DNA from: Diphasiastrum complanatum
Taxonomy: Eukaryota; Streptophyta; Lycopodiopsida; Lycopodiales; Lycopodiaceae
Assembly (NCBI GenBank): GCA_029204225.1
Contig: CM055113.1
Location: forward strand, 27,720,592 to 27,784,591
Direction: 5' to 3'
DNA length: 64,000 bases
The position numbers were made by a program, and so were the translations under genes. How positions within the stretch are numbered: position 1 is the stretch's first letter; each line of letters opens with the position of its first letter. Positions 11,237 through 21,819 of the stretch are shown here, one piece after another. The notes beneath the pieces are model-generated. The model was not told the DNA's origin and ran no database searches. It was given only the letters and a program-made list of their open reading frames with translations.

Positions 11237-11555
11237 TGCGATGGAGAAAACTAGGGAAAAAATGCAGATGAAGCTAAAGCTGCAAGGATGGAATGCAGGA
11301 AAAAAAACAGCAGGGTACGCTGTGTGAGAGACGCTGAAAATGGGCGAAGGCAGGTTCTTGCAAATCAAATGCAAGGCAGGGCGGTCTGTGGGCGAAGGGC
11401 GACACAAATCAGACGCAAGGCAGGGAAGGCAGGGCAGCAAAACCAATAGCGAAGGCAGGGCAACAATGGCTGGAAAAAAACTGGGAGAGAAGAAGCAACG
11501 GGGGCGGGTAGATTAGGTTTAAAAAAATTTGAAAAAATATTAAATATTAATTATA
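11237..11555 (-). other. Upstream region of the BED-finger gene
   Basis: In gene sense this is C/T-rich, with repeated GCCCTGCCTTCGC-like units, and reads as a 5' UTR or promoter. No TATA box is assigned. Confidence 0.35.
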
Positions 11556-11559
11556 TTAA

Positions 11560-11617
11560 TATATTATGGTACCGCGGTACCAATACGGTCCCGTGGTACC
11601 CAGTACCACGGGACCTA
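11560..11617 (+). repeat. Family A palindromic element, copy A1
   Basis: Contains the self-complementary GGTACCGCGGTACC core and ends CACGGGACCTATG directly at a short (TA)n tract. An A/T-rich arm lies to its left. Related copies are at about 19238, 29760 and 30097. Confidence 0.65.
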
Positions 11618-11631
11618 TGCTATATATATAT

Positions 11632-11880
11632 AAGGAAGCGGGACGCGAACGCGCGTCCGAACGAGCGTTCGCATCCGCGTCCTTGACACGTCCAATTTTT
11701 TTAATTTTTAAAAAATTCTTTAGACTTAAAAAAATTAAAATACAATATATGAAGCCACGAGTGCGTTTGGCGGTATGGACACGTCCTTTTTTAATTTTTT
11801 TTAGGGTTTTTTAGTTAAAAAAAAAAAAAATTGGACGCGTCCGGGTCCGGAAGCGGGCATTCCGGCCCGGACCCTCATGT
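11632..11880 (+). repeat. Family B palindromic element, copy B2 (full length)
   Basis: About 250 bp with TA-rich sequence on both sides. Left end AGGAAGCGGGACGCG, internal ATGAAGCCACGAGTGCG, right end GGCCCGGACCCTCATGT. The copy at 32214 shares all three, so these two define the whole unit. No coding capacity. Confidence 0.75.
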
Positions 11881-11896
11881 TTGATATATATATCCG

Positions 11897-11990
11897 ACAT
11901 GAGGGTCCGGGCCGGAATGCCCAAGTCCGCCTCCGCGTCCGGCGTCCGGACCCGGATGCGTCCGACCCCCGAACGCGGGTCGGACGCTTG
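11897..11990 (-). repeat. Family B element, copy B3, head-to-head with B2
   Basis: Starts ACATGAGGGTCCGGGCC, the exact reverse complement of the right end of B2. A 26-bp perfect inverted repeat (11855-11880 and 11897-11922) is separated by 16 bp of TA-rich DNA. It ends against the Copia C2 fragment. Confidence 0.75.
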
Positions 11991-12979
11991 GTTAATATGA
12001 CTCTGAAGAGAATCACATTTGACATCTTGTGTGTGAAGAATTTCCTTCATGGATGTAACATGGTAGTTATGTCCCTCACATCATATAATGAGCTCAGGAT
12101 GTCCCAAACTTCTTTCGAAGTTTTGGCTTCAACTATGCGGCCAATCTGAGTATCTGATATATTGAGGATAATAAGTGTGAAATGTTTATCATCCTTTGAT
12201 TTTCACTTTGAGTCGGATATGTCGTCTTCAGGCTTTAGTTCAATACATGTAACAACATCTCACAACTCATTGGCAATTAGCAAGGTCTTCACCTTAAATT
12301 TCCACAAGTAGTAATTGGATCCATTCAGCTTGTCTGCAATCAGACCGCCTTTTTTATCTCGAACTTTAGTCTGTCGATTGTATCGATGACGTTAAGAATG
12401 ATACCGTGCTGCGCTTTCAATAGAAAATCGATTCTCTGATACTGAAACTGATGTTATGAATTGAAGAATATGATATCAATTTGATATCATGAAAGATATC
12501 AAGTATTAGAGTTCTGATATAACAGATCGCTCTCATATCATGAAGGTAATAGCATATAGAGAATACACTCTGATGCCATGTTGGAAAGGGGTGATGAGAT
12601 GAGAGAAAGCAATTCGACCAAGTCGAAGTAGGTAGACAACTTCAACAAGCGCAGCGAAATGAACCTTCTTTCCTCTGCATGACTATCAATGTTGAACAAA
12701 AGATAGTGATAGAAATCACGTTCAACCTTTAGCAACTAACTTAAAAATCGCTAGCAACTAAGTGATTGTGTAGCCAAACATAAAGCATTAAATTATCAGA
12801 CAATTATCAATTACGAAGTATCACAGAGAGGCATACATACTCACTGAACGCAATAAGAAGATTGATTGATTCAATAAGAGAAAACGAATCAAGTAGATTG
12901 CGGATTGAAGCCGTGTACTCTAAGCTATCTCTGAGTAGTTGAGAATATGTCTGAATTAAGCATTTCTGCTAATAAGCAG
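11991..12979 (-). mobile_element. Ty1/Copia fragment C2 (5' LTR part, leader and gag)
   Basis: Minus-strand fossil. The LTR part runs from 12979 to 12589 and ends TTTCCAACA. The primer site follows as TGGCATCAGAGT, then a leader and a UBN2-type gag segment (LNGSNYYLWKFK, SKEVWDILSSLYDV). Only the 5' portion of the element is here. An LTR of similar sequence is near 43.9-44.5 kb. Heavily decayed, probably old. Confidence 0.75.
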
Positions 12980-15198
12980 CATGCTTAAGGCAAAGGGCGT
13001 TCCCCACAAGTTTTGGGCTGAAGCGGTTATTACGGCAGCATACATTAGTAATCGGTGTCTGACTAAAGCCTTTAAGATTTTGACTCCTTATGAAGTTTGG
13101 TATGATTTGGTATCACCATCTAATGTTGAAGAGGAGGGACTGCCATCATCCTCTAATGGACAGCCCACTGGTTCTTCAAGCGAACAGCCCATAATTCATC
13201 AGGAGGAGCAGATTTATGAAGAGGAACGGCCTGTTGAAAACTTTGGATAGCATAGTCCAATTTCAGAGCACTTTGGACAGCAAAGTGTTGATAGTTCAGA
13301 TCACTTTGGACAGCAAAGCGTTGATCAAAGTAAGGCTGTTGGACAGCCTAAACCAGTCCCTAAATGGCTGTTGCAGACTTTGCAGGACAGCAAAGTGAAC
13401 CGCTTCTATGAAGGGAAGCCTCGTGCCTCATCTAAATCAGTAGAATCTGCTGATTTTTCTGATTTTGCTCTTACATCTATTGAGGATAGTGCAATAGAAC
13501 CTGTTTTTTATGAGCAGGCCAGAGGACTAAAATGTTGGGAGGACGCGATGGAAGAGGAGTATGACTCACTCATAAAGAACCAAACATGGGTTCTTGTTGA
13601 TCTTCCACATGGAAAGAAAGCAATTGGCTGTAAATGGATTTATAAGATCAAGTACAAGTTCGATGGTACTGTTGAAAGGTACAAGGCAAGACTTGTTGCC
13701 AAAGGTTATGCGCAAAAGGAGGGCATTGATTATGAGGAAACTTTTGCACCTACCGCACGAATAACTACCGTAAGGATAGTCACTGCTTTGGCTGCCCATC
13801 ATGGTTGGCGTATGCCCCAACTTGACATAAACACAGCCTTCCTCAATGTTGATCTTATGAGGATGTTTACCTTCAGCAACCTGCTAGTTTTTTGGTTGCA
13901 GGTCAAGAAGACAAAGTGTGTCTTCTCAAGAAGGCTCTCTATGGACTAAAACAAGCCCCAAGGATGTGGCATCAAAAGATACACACATACTTTTGTGATC
14001 GTGGGTTTTCTGACAGTCCTAGTGAATCTACGCTTTATGTCATGCATACATCTGAGTTTATCACCATCATTTTGTTATATGTTGATGATATCATCATTAC
14101 GGGTAGTAATGAACAATATATTGCAGCCTTAAAATCTGATCTTGCTTCAGTTTATGATACATTAGATTTAGGCCGATTGCATTTCTACCTTGGTCTTGAG
14201 TTTTTGCAAGGAAAGGCTAGAATCTTCATTACCCAACAACGGTACATTAAGCAAATTTTGAAGCGTTTCAAAATGGAAGATTGCAAGCCGGTTGCTACAC
14301 CAATTGAGACGGGCCTGAAGTTAAGTAATCAAAGTGGTGGTGAACCATTTGATACTACACTATATTGTCAAGCGGTTGGAAGTCTCATTTACTTATGCAA
14401 CTCAAGACCAGACATATCTTAGTGTTTCCCTCATGAGTCAATTCATGCATGCTCCGTTGAAATCACATTGGAAAGCATTGAAGAGGATCCTTCGATATCT
14501 TCAAGGAAGTAAAACACTTGGTCTGTTTTATCCTTCTAGTGATGATGTATGTTTGGCTGGTTTTTGTGACTCGGATTGGGGTGGAGATCAAGACACTAGA
14601 CGCTCTACTAGTGGTCATTGCTTTTTCATTGGAAATTCTGTAGTTTCTTGGTTAACGATTTAAAGCTCTTTGTGAAGCTTTAAATTTAAAACAACATGCT
14701 GATTTTCTTACTTAGTGAATACATGTCATTTCTACATGTCATTTTCTTTTAAGGAGGGTGTTAGAATAATAAATGTAAATGATGTAGAAGCCATAGGTTA
14801 CTATGACCCAAAAGGTCGAGATCTATGTAACCATGGTCATTTATATTTTAGGCCCAAGTTAGTATGAAACTAACTTGTAGGGACTCATGGGTCCACTAGG
14901 GGCCTATACATGTGAATTAAGTACCTAACTTGTTATTTGGGGTACTTAATTATTTTATGTAACTTATGGTAGCTAGATAGCCATTGGTCAAGTTATTGGA
15001 CAGCCAACAGTCATGAAGGTAGATAGCAATCTTGGACTACTTATATGTAGCCATTCATTTGTATGAGACACACTTTTGTTAAGCAATCTACTGTTCATAT
15101 TGGCCGTCCACAAGTTTCTACAAGAGGGTCATCTAACCATCTCTCTCTTCTCTTTGAGAATACGTGTTAATGAATAGTCTTGATTCTGGATTCCTACA
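12980..15198 (+). mobile_element. Ty1/Copia fragment C1 (integrase end to 3' LTR)
   Basis: Plus-strand fossil holding the end of integrase (FWAEAVITAAYISNRC), reverse transcriptase (GCKWIYKIKYKFDGT, then ILLYVDDIIITG at about 14075) and RNase H (SDWGGDQDTRRSTSGHC). A purine tract AAGGAGGG and the 3' LTR follow. The 5' half is absent. A few breaks interrupt the coding region. Three short GGACAGCAAAG-containing units at about 13270-13390 lie between integrase and RT. Confidence 0.85.
14759..15198 (+). repeat. C1 3' LTR
   Basis: 440 bp, TGTTAGAATAATAAATG to GGATTCCTACA, directly after the purine tract. It abuts the 5' flank of hAT copy 2. Confidence 0.8.
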
Positions 15199-15284
15199 TT
15201 AGGGTGGGAGAGAGAGATTGGATTTGCGTGCTTCTATGTGTGTGCATGAGAGAGAGAGAGAGGGGGAGAGAGAGAGGGAGAGAT
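15199..15284 (+). other. 5' flank of hAT copy 2 with TG/GA microsatellite
   Basis: Begins TTAGGGTGGGAGAGAG right after the C1 LTR and matches the sequence upstream of copy 1. Short (TG)n and (GA)n runs end at the ATG. The C1 LTR cuts off the rest of the element's 5' side. Confidence 0.6.
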
Positions 15285-18245
15285 ATGGCTGCTCGTCCCA
15301 TTTGGGATGAGGTGGAGGTGATGCCCTACAAAAAGCAGCGTTGCCCTTTTTGTCAAAAGCAGTTTACAGGGAACACCTCTCGGGTTCGAGCACATCTGGG
15401 GGGGTTGCGAGTCCAACCCACGGGGGGACGCTATGGGATTGGCATTTGTATGGTCATCCCCGCTGCGGAGAGGGCTCGCATTATCGAGACATATTCTGAG
15501 CCAGCTACTGAGCCCGGCGAGCCATCCACAGATGCCGCGGACTCTATTTCCACTAGTGCACCCACTGCCACCGCCCCTGCCACTGGTACACCCAGCGCCA
15601 CCGCCCCCACCGCCGCCACTGCGGCTACACACCACCCACAGCCGACGCACTACGAGGCCCTCTGCTCCAGGACCGGGTTGCATCAATCAAAGACTGGCCG
15701 CACTGCATGAGGCTTGGGATAGATACGGCTGTTCCATCATGGCTGATGGGTGGACTGATCGTCACAGACGTCCACTCATCAACGTGATTGTTTCTAGTTG
15801 TTACGGTTCCAGGTTCTTGCGCAGCATCGACGCCTCCAAGGCAGGGAGAGTGCATTCGGCCGAGTACATTTATGGCATCATTCGCGCAGCGATAGAGGAG
15901 GTCGGGCCACAGCGCGTTGTCCAGGTATAATCTTCTTTCATTAGTTGCTTGGTCATTTACTGCTTAATGTTGATACAATAGTTTTGCGTAGTTTTCGATT
16001 GATTGCAATGTGTTTCCAAGCTGTGAATTGATCGTGTGAACGTATCGCGAAAGGTTGTGACGGACAATGCGTCCAACTGCCGCGGTATGGGGGAGCTTCT
16101 TATGGCAGACTACCCCTCCATTGTGTGGACTCCATGTGTCGCACACTCACTGGACCTCCTCCTGCATTCCATCGGGCGCCTGCCTTGGGTCAGTGAGATT
16201 CTCACGAGGGCACTTGCGGTTGTGGACTTCGTCACACGCAAGCGCCGCATGACAGCCCTTTTCCGCACATTCAGCAGGTAAGCTGCCACTTATTTTTTGG
16301 CTCGTTCAAGATGCTTCTTTTTTTTTGCTCGTTTCATGTGTGCCTCTCATTCCGTTTGTCAATGCAGGCTCGACTTGAAGAAGCCCGCTCGCACCTGCTT
16401 CGCCTACCAGTTCATCATGCTTGAGCGGCTACACAAGCTCAAGGGTGAATTGCGGCACATGGCCACTTCTGCAGAGTTCACCGCCATGGACCTGTCCACG
16501 ACCCCAGAGGGCTTGGCCTTCCACGACATCTTATTCATGGAGCCTTTTTGGGTGGATATGCAGCAGCTGATGGACATCATGCGCCACATCTACTCTGTTC
16601 TGAGGCTCGTTGATCGCGAGGGGTGCACGATGGGCCTCATTTACGAGTTCATGGACCGCATAGGCGAGTCTCTCCAGCGTTCTGAGCTGGACCCTGCCAG
16701 GTATAACTTTTTTCCGTCTCACCATCCTTACTTCCATTTCGCACTCTGTTTCATCTTGCTACCGCAACACGATGGTATGTAACTGTTGCCTCCACATGGT
16801 TTGGTCCACAGGCTGGAGCCTATCAGGCGCTTGTGGCAGCAGCGATGGGATAAGTTTCATCGGCCCATTCACAGTGTGGCCCACATACTGCATCCACTAT
16901 TTCAGAGCGAGAGGCAGTACGACGATGCAGAGCTGCGTGCGGACTGGTTCGCATACATCCGCCTCCTCAGCAGCGACACTGGTATCCGCAGCAGGCTCGA
17001 GGTGCAGAGGCTCAGTTACAGGTAGACTCTTGATCTATCGTACGCTATCGTTCGCTCAATTTCCCTGCGCAGGCTCAAGTGTACTCAAGCATATCGTTGC
17101 TCAACTGCAGGCACTCTCTAGGGCTGTTCGGCGAGGCCCTTGCACGTGTTCGAGAGAACAGGCTCTTGCCTGTATCATGGTGGGAGAGCTACGGCGCTCG
17201 GCAACCTGACCTGAGGACGCTTGCACTCCGAGTCCTTTCACAGATATGTTGTCTGATCTCATTCATCCAACCAGATTTCGCATTTTCTCTACAAGGTCGG
17301 TACTCACTCGAGTTGTTGCCAATTAATGCAGGACTGTTCTACTTGTGTGTGCGAGCAGAACAAGTCAGGGTTCAGCCATGTTCACACAAACAGGCGGAAC
17401 CGTCTGACAACGGAGCGATGCAATGACCTGGCGTACTGCAACACCAACACCAGGGTGAGAGCATGAGGGCAGGAGGCGCACACGCCCTACTGCTGCAGGT
17501 ATATTTCGTTGCTCTGTCGTTTTGCTTTTGTATTGGTTTAAGACATTCAGTTTAATGCCCTCACGGTTGCTTCGGCTATTCTCACGAATGATTGACTTGT
17601 GCAAATCAATCCCGATGAGTGCCTGGTTGCAGCGGCCGATCAGAGGTTGATCCAGACAATGCCGCTCGGCGTGCTCTGCGGGGTGATCCCCAACCAACAT
17701 GCTGCAAACTGAAAAATTGGCATAGCTCCCCGGCAACGGTGCCAAAATGATGCCGATGAGACCACCCCCCTCCCTGCTGACGTTCCATTGCCCTCCTCTG
17801 ATGATGACCCCACATATGATTCAGACGAGACGGTCGACCTTGCAAAGATGGTCCACGTGCCCCACCCAGTACTCCCACATCACGCCCCCTTTCCGATGAT
17901 GGCTAGTCAGAGTTTGCGAGGGAGACAGAGGCTGCTGCCCAGAGACAGATAGCGCAGAGACGACTTTGAGCATCACAGGCAGGCAGTTCTTCCCAGAGAC
18001 CCCCCCGTGGCAGAGGGAGACCCCCAGGCAGGAGTGTACCACAGAGGGTTCCTTCCGGCACACCCAAAGGCAGGCCAGCCAAGAGGGGACGCACTGATGA
18101 TTTTTTTGGTCGTCTCTTGGCAGGAGTTGGCCCAGACTTAGAGGAGTCCCAGATGCCTCCAGACTCCCAGCCAGACTTTGTATTTGATACCCCTGCAGAT
18201 GCATCTGGCACGCAGAGGGATGATTTTTTTAGCACAAACTTGTAG
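15285..18245 (+). pseudogene. hAT transposase gene, copy 2 (BED finger, DUF659-like, dimerisation region, AT-hooks)
   Basis: A cut-and-paste transposase gene with plausible exons 15285-15924, 16054-16277, 16368-16700, 16812-17021 and 17111 to about 17240, then a dimerisation exon from 17332 and a C-terminal exon ending at 18245. The first four introns have GT...AG ends; later borders are uncertain. Domains in order: MAARPIWDEV and BED finger (CPFC...H), low-complexity linker, DUF659-like block (MADGWTD, VVTDNASNC, WTPCVAHSLDLLL), a central helical region, WWESYGARQPDLRTLALRVL and HTNRRNRLTTER (hAT dimerisation), then AT-hook-like RGRGRPPG and KGRPAKRGR with an acidic tail. Compared with copy 1 it has lost the segment between linker and GPLL, with a frame change around 15.6 kb, so it is probably inactive. 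Terminal inverted repeats were not identified. The start is the ATG before the conserved WDEV. Confidence 0.82.
15925..16053 (+). other. Intron 1 of hAT copy 2
   Basis: 129 bp, GTATAAT...CGAAAG, the same length as the copy 1 intron (1099-1227) with about 95 % identity. Its retention in both copies shows DNA-level copying and not retroposition. Confidence 0.8.
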
Positions 18246-18404
18246 ATACTAATACACATTTTAGCATCATGTACAGTGGCATCAGATGAGATGTATATAT
18301 TTTTTTACAGTCTATTAGTGTCATGGCTAATTTTTGTGGTTGCTTACAAATGGTTAGCTCTGTGAAATTTGAATGGTTAGTCACAAATGGTTTGCTCCAT
18401 GCAA

Positions 18405-18441
<37 letters not shown>

Positions 18442-18810
18442 AGCACGTCTGCATTTCATTCGTAACATATGCATCATGTTCAACCATTTAACATAACATG
18501 CTAAACCCGACACCCTAACAAATGGCATGGTCAACATAACACCCTAACCCCTAACAAATCATCCTAAACCCACAACCCCACAGCCATAACCATCAAAACA
18601 AGCCACAACCATAATCATCATAACCACATCCACAAACATCATCAACCCCACCCCACATCCTCATAGTGTCGTAGGCATTGCACCACAGGTATGTGCAGAT
18701 TCAACATCAAAGTTGCACTTGTGTAGCATACACTTAAACCTACGTAGAATGTATTAATGGTCCAGGAATACAGTCCACTAGTTCGTGAAGCGGGCTCGAT
18801 TCGGGTATCG
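18246..18810. other. Low-complexity DNA downstream of hAT copy 2
   Basis: Holds a (GA)n run at about 18408-18439 and an A/C-rich stretch with CCCTAACCCCTAAC and CCATAACCATCA units. No gene seen. Confidence 0.55.
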
Positions 18811-18990
18811 TCCGGTCAAAATGGCCGTTCAACGGAATAGAAATGCAATTAGGTCAGTTGAAATGGACTAGTTTTGCAGCTCTCCGTCCGACGGTCCCGT
18901 TTCTCCAAACAAGATCCGTTTCAGGTGTCGTCCGTTTCAGCCAGCGGACAACCTCGATAGGAACCTGTCGGAACAGACAAGACGAGGAAA
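18811..18990 (+). repeat. Dispersed repeat D, copy 1
   Basis: About 180 bp that match 31343-31522 in the same orientation, including GTCCGTTTCAG and GACAACCTCGATAGGAACC. Roughly 85 % similar by eye. Class unknown. Confidence 0.65.
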
Positions 18991-19129
18991 GGGGTACCGT
19001 TTTCCTATTTTTTAACAGGAAGGGGCAGGTTGGTGCCAGACACCCTCTGATAATTAATTCCGGGAGAAAAACAGGGGCCATAAATTGCTTTTATTTTGCT
19101 TTTGGAATGGGGGACAGCGTGGGCAGGTG

Positions 19130-19345
19130 CCTGTATTTTTTTTTTTTGAAAAAAAAAAAATTTCAAAAAATAGGACTCGTTCGGACGCGTCCGGACACGG
19201 ACGCGCGTCCGTGTCCACCATCCGCTTCATAAATCAGCGGTACCGGGATCCGCGTGGATCCGCAGATCCCGGTACCGCGGATCCATACTGGTACTGCGGA
19301 TCCATGATGATCCGCGGTACTTTTTTTTTAAATCTTTTTAAAAAA
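19130..19345 (+). repeat. Family B remnant (B4) followed by family A copy (A2)
   Basis: TTCGGACGCGTCCGGACACG is followed by several GGTACCGCGGATCC-type palindromes, then T/A homopolymers and (AAT)n. Neither part has a (TA)n border here. Confidence 0.55.
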
Positions 19346-19354
19346 AATAATAAT

Positions 19355-19418
19355 AATAATAATTGAGTGGGCAATATGGGTATCAGCTTGAAGCTGTTGA
19401 CGAGAGCAGTGCATTTAT
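19355..19418 (+). repeat. Repeat E, copy 1, interrupted by G2
   Basis: GTGGGCAATATGGGTATCAG to GCATTTAT, continuing after G2 at 29289 with GCAGGTTGCCGG. An inverted copy without the insertion is at about 29650-29735. Confidence 0.7.
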
Positions 19419-19664
19419 AGTTATGGACTTGGCTCGTTACATTCGCTGCAACCATTTTTTTATTGTTATTATGCATAAGCAGGCCTAAGGGCCCTCTTTA
19501 TTCATATACTGGCCTTGGGCCCTATTTGGTTATATTTTTTGGACTTGGTCACATTGATTTGGACTGGGGGTCCTCCTATTGGGAGGGCGCACTATTTTCC
19601 CTCCAAATCCTTTTCCCTCCCTTTTTTGAATCCTCCATTTGATTCAGGGAGAGGGTATAAGTAG
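19419..19664 (+). repeat. G2 5' LTR, first part
   Basis: Starts AGTTATGGACTTGG and runs to the G3 target site AGTAG. It is clearly related to the G1 LTR (shared TTATGCATAAGCAGG). Confidence 0.88.
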
Positions 19665-20022
19665 TGTAATAGATCCTAACACCACAGTAGGGCAAACACT
19701 CACTGATCCACCCAACCTTGCCTACTTCCTGATATAGAGTAAGCCCCTCCTAGCCCAGTGTGAGGACTGGTACCATGCTACTGCCAAGTGTCGGCCACGT
19801 GGCACTGACGTGGCCGACTGCACGTCGGGACCCAACTGGGGGCCCTATCCTGCTGACAGGGTCCCTAGGCTGTGTTAGGCCAGTCATGGCTATGGACCGT
19901 GCTGGGGCACACTACTCACACTGTCTTGCCCTGTTGGTCATGTACGCTGGACACGACCCTGACTGTGGCATCTGACCTATTTGTGTTCTCTAGGGTTCGG
20001 CACTGGTTACGAGCTCGTAACA
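19665..20022 (-). repeat. G3 3' LTR
   Basis: 358 bp. In element sense TGTTACGAGCTCGTAACC to CTATTACA. The start includes the palindrome GTTACGAGCTCGTAAC. Confidence 0.92.
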
Positions 20023-20033
20023 CTCCCTCCCCC

Positions 20034-21795
20034 TTAGGAACCGTCTTGGTCCTCTAAGACAAAGTCTAGAAAAAACTTGCGAAGGACGCTGCCTCTTTCC
20101 CAAGTGGCATTCTCAACAGGCTGATCATTCCACTTAACCAGATATTCTCGGTATAGAGTATGACGAGTCTGCGTCTCTCTACTATCAAGAATCTCCTCTG
20201 GTTCATGTGGAGGTTGTTGAGGATCCAATGGGAGAACTAGAACACTGTCCCCTACCAGATTGTCTGATCTGGTTAAGGCTTTTCGTAACTGACTTACATG
20301 AAAGATTGGGAAAACCTTACTGTTGTGTGGGAGTTGTAGTTCATAGGTGACCTCGCCTAGTCTCCTACTGATGGTAAAGGGACCACAATACCTTGGAGAC
20401 AACTTAGCACACACTCCTGATTTGAGGGTTTTAGAGTCAACTGGGACTCTCAAGTAGACTTTCTCACCAATGGAGAACTGCACATCCCGTCTGTGTGGAT
20501 CTGCATAATGCCTGGCTCGATCCTGGGACTGTCTAATGCTACGCTTAGCATGTTCTATCATCTGCTTTAGGTCCTCTAAAAAGTTTCTGGCTGCTTCAAC
20601 TTTTTCTTGTTTAAACCCTACAGCTGTGGGTGAGCGTGGCTGAAAACCGTACATCAGCATAAATGGGCTGTATCCCGTAGCTGAATGTTTGGTACTGTTG
20701 TAAGCAAACTCTAATATCGAGAGATACTCCTCCCAATTAGTCTGCTTCTTGCTGACGTATGCACGAAGCATATCCTCCAGCACTTGATTTACCCTTTCTG
20801 TTTGACCGTCCGTCTGTGGATGGTCGATGGTACTCATATTAAGTTTAGTATGGAGATGATGGAATACTGCCCTCCAAAAATTTCCAGTAAACTTACTGTC
20901 CCGGTCGCTGACTATGCCGGAAGGTAGACCGTACAATTTAAATAGCCCGTCTACAAACAACCTCGCTAACTCTGGAGCTCTAACGGTTGTTTTGGTCGGA
21001 ATAAAATGAGCCATTTTGGTTAGACGGTCAACTGTGACCCATGTAGTGTCATTACCCTTTTGGGTTTTAGGCAGGCCTACTATAAAATCCATGGAGATAC
21101 TCTCCCATTTACCAGTTGGTATTTCTAAGGGATGCAACAACCCTCCTGCCTTTAAACACTCTGCTTTATTCACTTGACATTTCTGGAGTAGTATTTATGA
21201 ATCTTTTTTGGGTAGTCTGGGGGTGTTGAAGAGGATTCATTACATCTGTTGTACTTTTCTTTTTAATCGCTAACCAATCTGTTCACACCTGAGTTTATCT
21301 CCACATCTTCCAAGAGTATATATTAGTGAAATTGGCACATTTTCCACCTTATGTTTGAACGTAGTCCTTTTTCATACTGGGCCAGAAAAATTGCCTACGA
21401 AGAAGCTCATAGGTCTTCTGTATGCCTGGGTGTCCCGCACTAGGATTGTCATGACATTCATATAGGACCTGCTGCCTATAATCCTCTGAATTGGGGACAC
21501 ATACTCTATCTCTATAGAGCAAGTACTCATCCTGAATGGAATATTGTTTCCATTTGAATCCTTGAGTCAACTGACCCTCAACCACTGGGGTTTGCTTGGG
21601 TAATACAGGCTCAGAATCCTCAACGTCATCTGACGACGTATACTCGGACTCATCATCATCCTCAACGGAAGCTGCCGTATTCTTGGATGAACTGGCACCA
21701 GCCCCGGGAACTGGTTCTGGAGTCTGTAACTGTCTGCTCTGGACTGAGTTCCAGATAGTAGAGAAGAATGCATCATGCTGGCATTTCCCTCTCAA
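20034..21795 (-). pseudogene. G3 integrase and chromodomain region
   Basis: Integrase zinc module (HDNPSAGHPGIQKTYELLRR), catalytic core (SISMDFIVGLPKT, TVDRLTKMAHF, DGQTERVNQ) and a chromodomain-like end (YLVKWNDQPVENATWE) at about 20060-20200. Retroelement fossil. Confidence 0.9.
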
Positions 21796-21819
21796 GGACT
21801 CGAGTAACTCATTACGAAT

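Noticed and set aside
328-18570. CCCTAAA-type runs as a telomere or interstitial telomere
   Set aside because: Only two to four degenerate units at each place, always beside microsatellites and hAT 5' flanks.
19665-20022. GTTACGAGCTCGTAAC palindrome as a regulatory operator
   Set aside because: It is the terminal palindrome of the G3 LTR and recurs only because the LTR does.
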